This document shows positions 14,247 to 14,927 of a stretch of 14,927 nucleotides of DNA, piece after piece. This DNA is from Acidocella sp. GTDB taxonomy: Bacteria > Pseudomonadota > Alphaproteobacteria > Acetobacterales > Acetobacteraceae. The translations under genes were made by a program, and so were the position numbers. The DNA is taken from contig JAQNCU010000029.1 of assembly GCA_029077775.1 (NCBI GenBank), positions 1 through 14,927 of the forward strand, given 5' to 3'. The notes below the pieces were generated by a model. It was not told the DNA's origin, searched no databases, and was given only the letters and a program-made list of their open reading frames with translations. Each line of letters opens with the position of its first letter. The stretch's first letter is position 1.

Positions 14247-14303
14247 GTGGTTGAGCCGCTCTGCGATTTAACCAGAGATTTGAATCCGCCTCTGAACAGA
14301 TGA
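14247..14303 (+). CDS. Possible 18-codon leader ORF
   Basis: A GTG at 14247 is preceded by a strong GGAGGTG (14232-14238) with 8 nt spacing, better than the RBS of the genes on either side. It opens an 18-codon frame reading VVEPLCDLTRDLNPPLNR (first codon GTG). Its TGA (14301-14303) directly abuts the hairpin at 14304. The arrangement resembles a leader peptide controlling a downstream structure, but no run of one amino acid that would sense a specific tRNA is obvious. Chance occurrence cannot be excluded at this length. Confidence 0.3.
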   Translation: MVEPLCDLTRDLNPPLNR

Positions 14304-14366
14304 TTAGCGTGCGATGACCTTGAATGCGCTCGATGGGCGAGCGGATTTAAGGTCATCGCACGCTAA
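14304..14366. repeat. Long near-perfect inverted repeat (29-nt arms, 5-nt loop)
   Basis: The outer arms TTAGCGTGCGATGACCTT (14304-14321) and AAGGTCATCGCACGCTAA (14349-14366) are perfectly complementary over 18 bp. Inward there is a G-T wobble (14322/14348), three pairs (14323-14325 with 14345-14347), a G-G mismatch (14326/14344), then CGCTCG (14327-14332) with CGAGCG (14338-14343) around the loop ATGGG. Of 29 positions 27 are Watson-Crick pairs. No T-run follows on either strand, so it is not a classical terminator. It lies in the 188-nt gap between the gtrA-like gene and the downstream membrane gene, and could be an RNA switch element, a cruciform protein site or a dispersed palindromic repeat. 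Confidence 0.9.
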
Positions 14367-14396
14367 GGTCGGCAACTTCAAGGTGTAGCGGCGGTG

Positions 14397-14927
14397 ATGG
14401 CGGCACATACAAGGGAGTTTGACGCAAGCGTCGCGACGAGATGGGCCGGGATGCCGGTATGGGTCTGGTTCGGGCTGGCTGATTTCACGGCGGTGATGGC
14501 GATTCCGATGGCCGCCAGCCTGGCCCGGCAGATCACTGAAAACCTGATGCGCAATTTATGCTTCTGGTCGTTGTTGGCGGGCATCACGGTGCTGATGGTC
14601 GGCTCCTATGGTGGGTATCGGGGGCAGGCCGCGACAATGCTGCGGCGGCACGGCTGGCTTGCAATACGGTGTTTTCTGGCGGCGGTGGTGGCAATGCTGT
14701 GCCTCGCGGTGCTGCTCGGGCATCCGCATATTTTGGCCCGGCGTTGGACATTCGCGGATCTGGCACTGACGCCGGGGTTGATTATGGCGGGGCGGCGGGT
14801 TGCAACGGTGATGTCCGGCCCCGGGTGCCCGCGGGTGAACGGGCCGCTGGTGGTATGCCATGGCGGGGTACCCGACGGGTTGGCGGGTGCGCTGCGCGAG
14901 CACCAGATCGGGCTGCCGGTATCGGGC
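14397..14927 (+). CDS. Multi-span membrane protein, N-terminal part; possible polyprenyl glycosylphosphotransferase
   Basis: An open frame of 177 codons runs from the ATG at 14397 to the right edge without a stop. The next in-frame stop upstream is at 14364, inside the hairpin. A modest AAGGTG lies 11 nt before the ATG, and a GTG directly before it is an alternative start. Hydrophobic segments lie at about 20-43, 54-71, 87-107 and 117-132. A soluble stretch with RRVATV and NGPLVVCHGG then begins. Four helices followed by a nucleotide-binding-like domain is the layout of the N-terminal half of exopolysaccharide sugar transferases that load a sugar phosphate onto undecaprenyl phosphate. The diagnostic C-terminal catalytic domain is outside the window, so the membrane protein is certain to exist as an ORF but its function is an inference. 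Confidence 0.6.
   Translation, partial: MAAHTREFDASVATRWAGMPVWVWFGLADFTAVMAIPMAASLARQITENLMRNLCFWSLLAGITVLMVGSYGGYRGQAATMLRRHGWLAIRCFLAAVVAMLCLAVLLGHPHILARRWTFADLALTPGLIMAGRRVATVMSGPGCPRVNGPLVVCHGGVPDGLAGALREHQIGLPVSG

Noticed and set aside
14304..14366. The long hairpin as a Rho-independent terminator of the gtrA-like gene
   Set aside because: No T-run follows the stem on either strand, and the stem is much longer than typical terminators.
14378..14903. Minus-strand frames at 14378-14587 and 14556-14903 near the right edge
   Set aside because: The plus strand has an uninterrupted 177-codon frame with four clear hydrophobic segments. The minus frames are Pro/Arg/His-rich and look non-coding.
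1..14927. CRISPR arrays, insertion sequences, phage or toxin-antitoxin modules
   Set aside because: No regularly spaced direct repeats, transposase or integrase motifs, or short paired toxin/antitoxin frames were found on either strand.

Overview
The window looks like chromosomal DNA of a GC-rich alphaproteobacterium. Support comes from the tRNA-Leu/tig/clpP/clpX/lon order, an ATP12-type F1-ATPase assembly chaperone (bacterial forms are largely alphaproteobacterial) and protein variants typical of the class. An Acetobacteraceae-like lineage is my guess from protein style only. All assignments come from reading the sequence and known family motifs; no search was run.

Region 1 (1-6014, minus strand) is a proteostasis block. 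In transcription order it holds tRNA-Leu(UAG), trigger factor (tig), ClpP, ClpX and the Lon protease, which runs off the left edge just before its catalytic lysine. The gaps between these genes are about 140-155 nt and carry inverted repeats: a GC-rich palindrome with a T-rich tail before clpP, a hairpin and a TATAAT box before clpX, and two back-to-back hairpins before lon. This suggests that the genes are tuned individually within or beside a shared transcript.

Region 2 (6015-10812, plus strand) starts divergently from the tRNA. It contains a large AsmA-family envelope protein, an ATP12 chaperone gene that starts one base after the AsmA stop, and a 4-aminobutyrate-type aminotransferase with its own good RBS and a candidate promoter.

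Region 3 (10813-13684) is a mixed set: a creatininase-family amidohydrolase (minus), a bifunctional mannose-1-phosphate guanylyltransferase/mannose-6-phosphate isomerase (plus), and a lone CoxS-type [2Fe-2S] subunit (minus) with no molybdenum or flavin partner in the window.

Region 4 (13685-14927, plus strand) encodes a GtrA-family membrane protein and the N-terminal 177 residues of a multi-span membrane protein, possibly a polyprenyl glycosylphosphotransferase. Together with the GDP-mannose enzyme this suggests cell-surface polysaccharide synthesis. The 188-nt gap between these two genes holds the most unusual structure in the window: a possible 18-codon leader ORF with a strong RBS, whose stop codon directly abuts a 63-nt near-perfect hairpin (29-nt arms, 5-nt loop).
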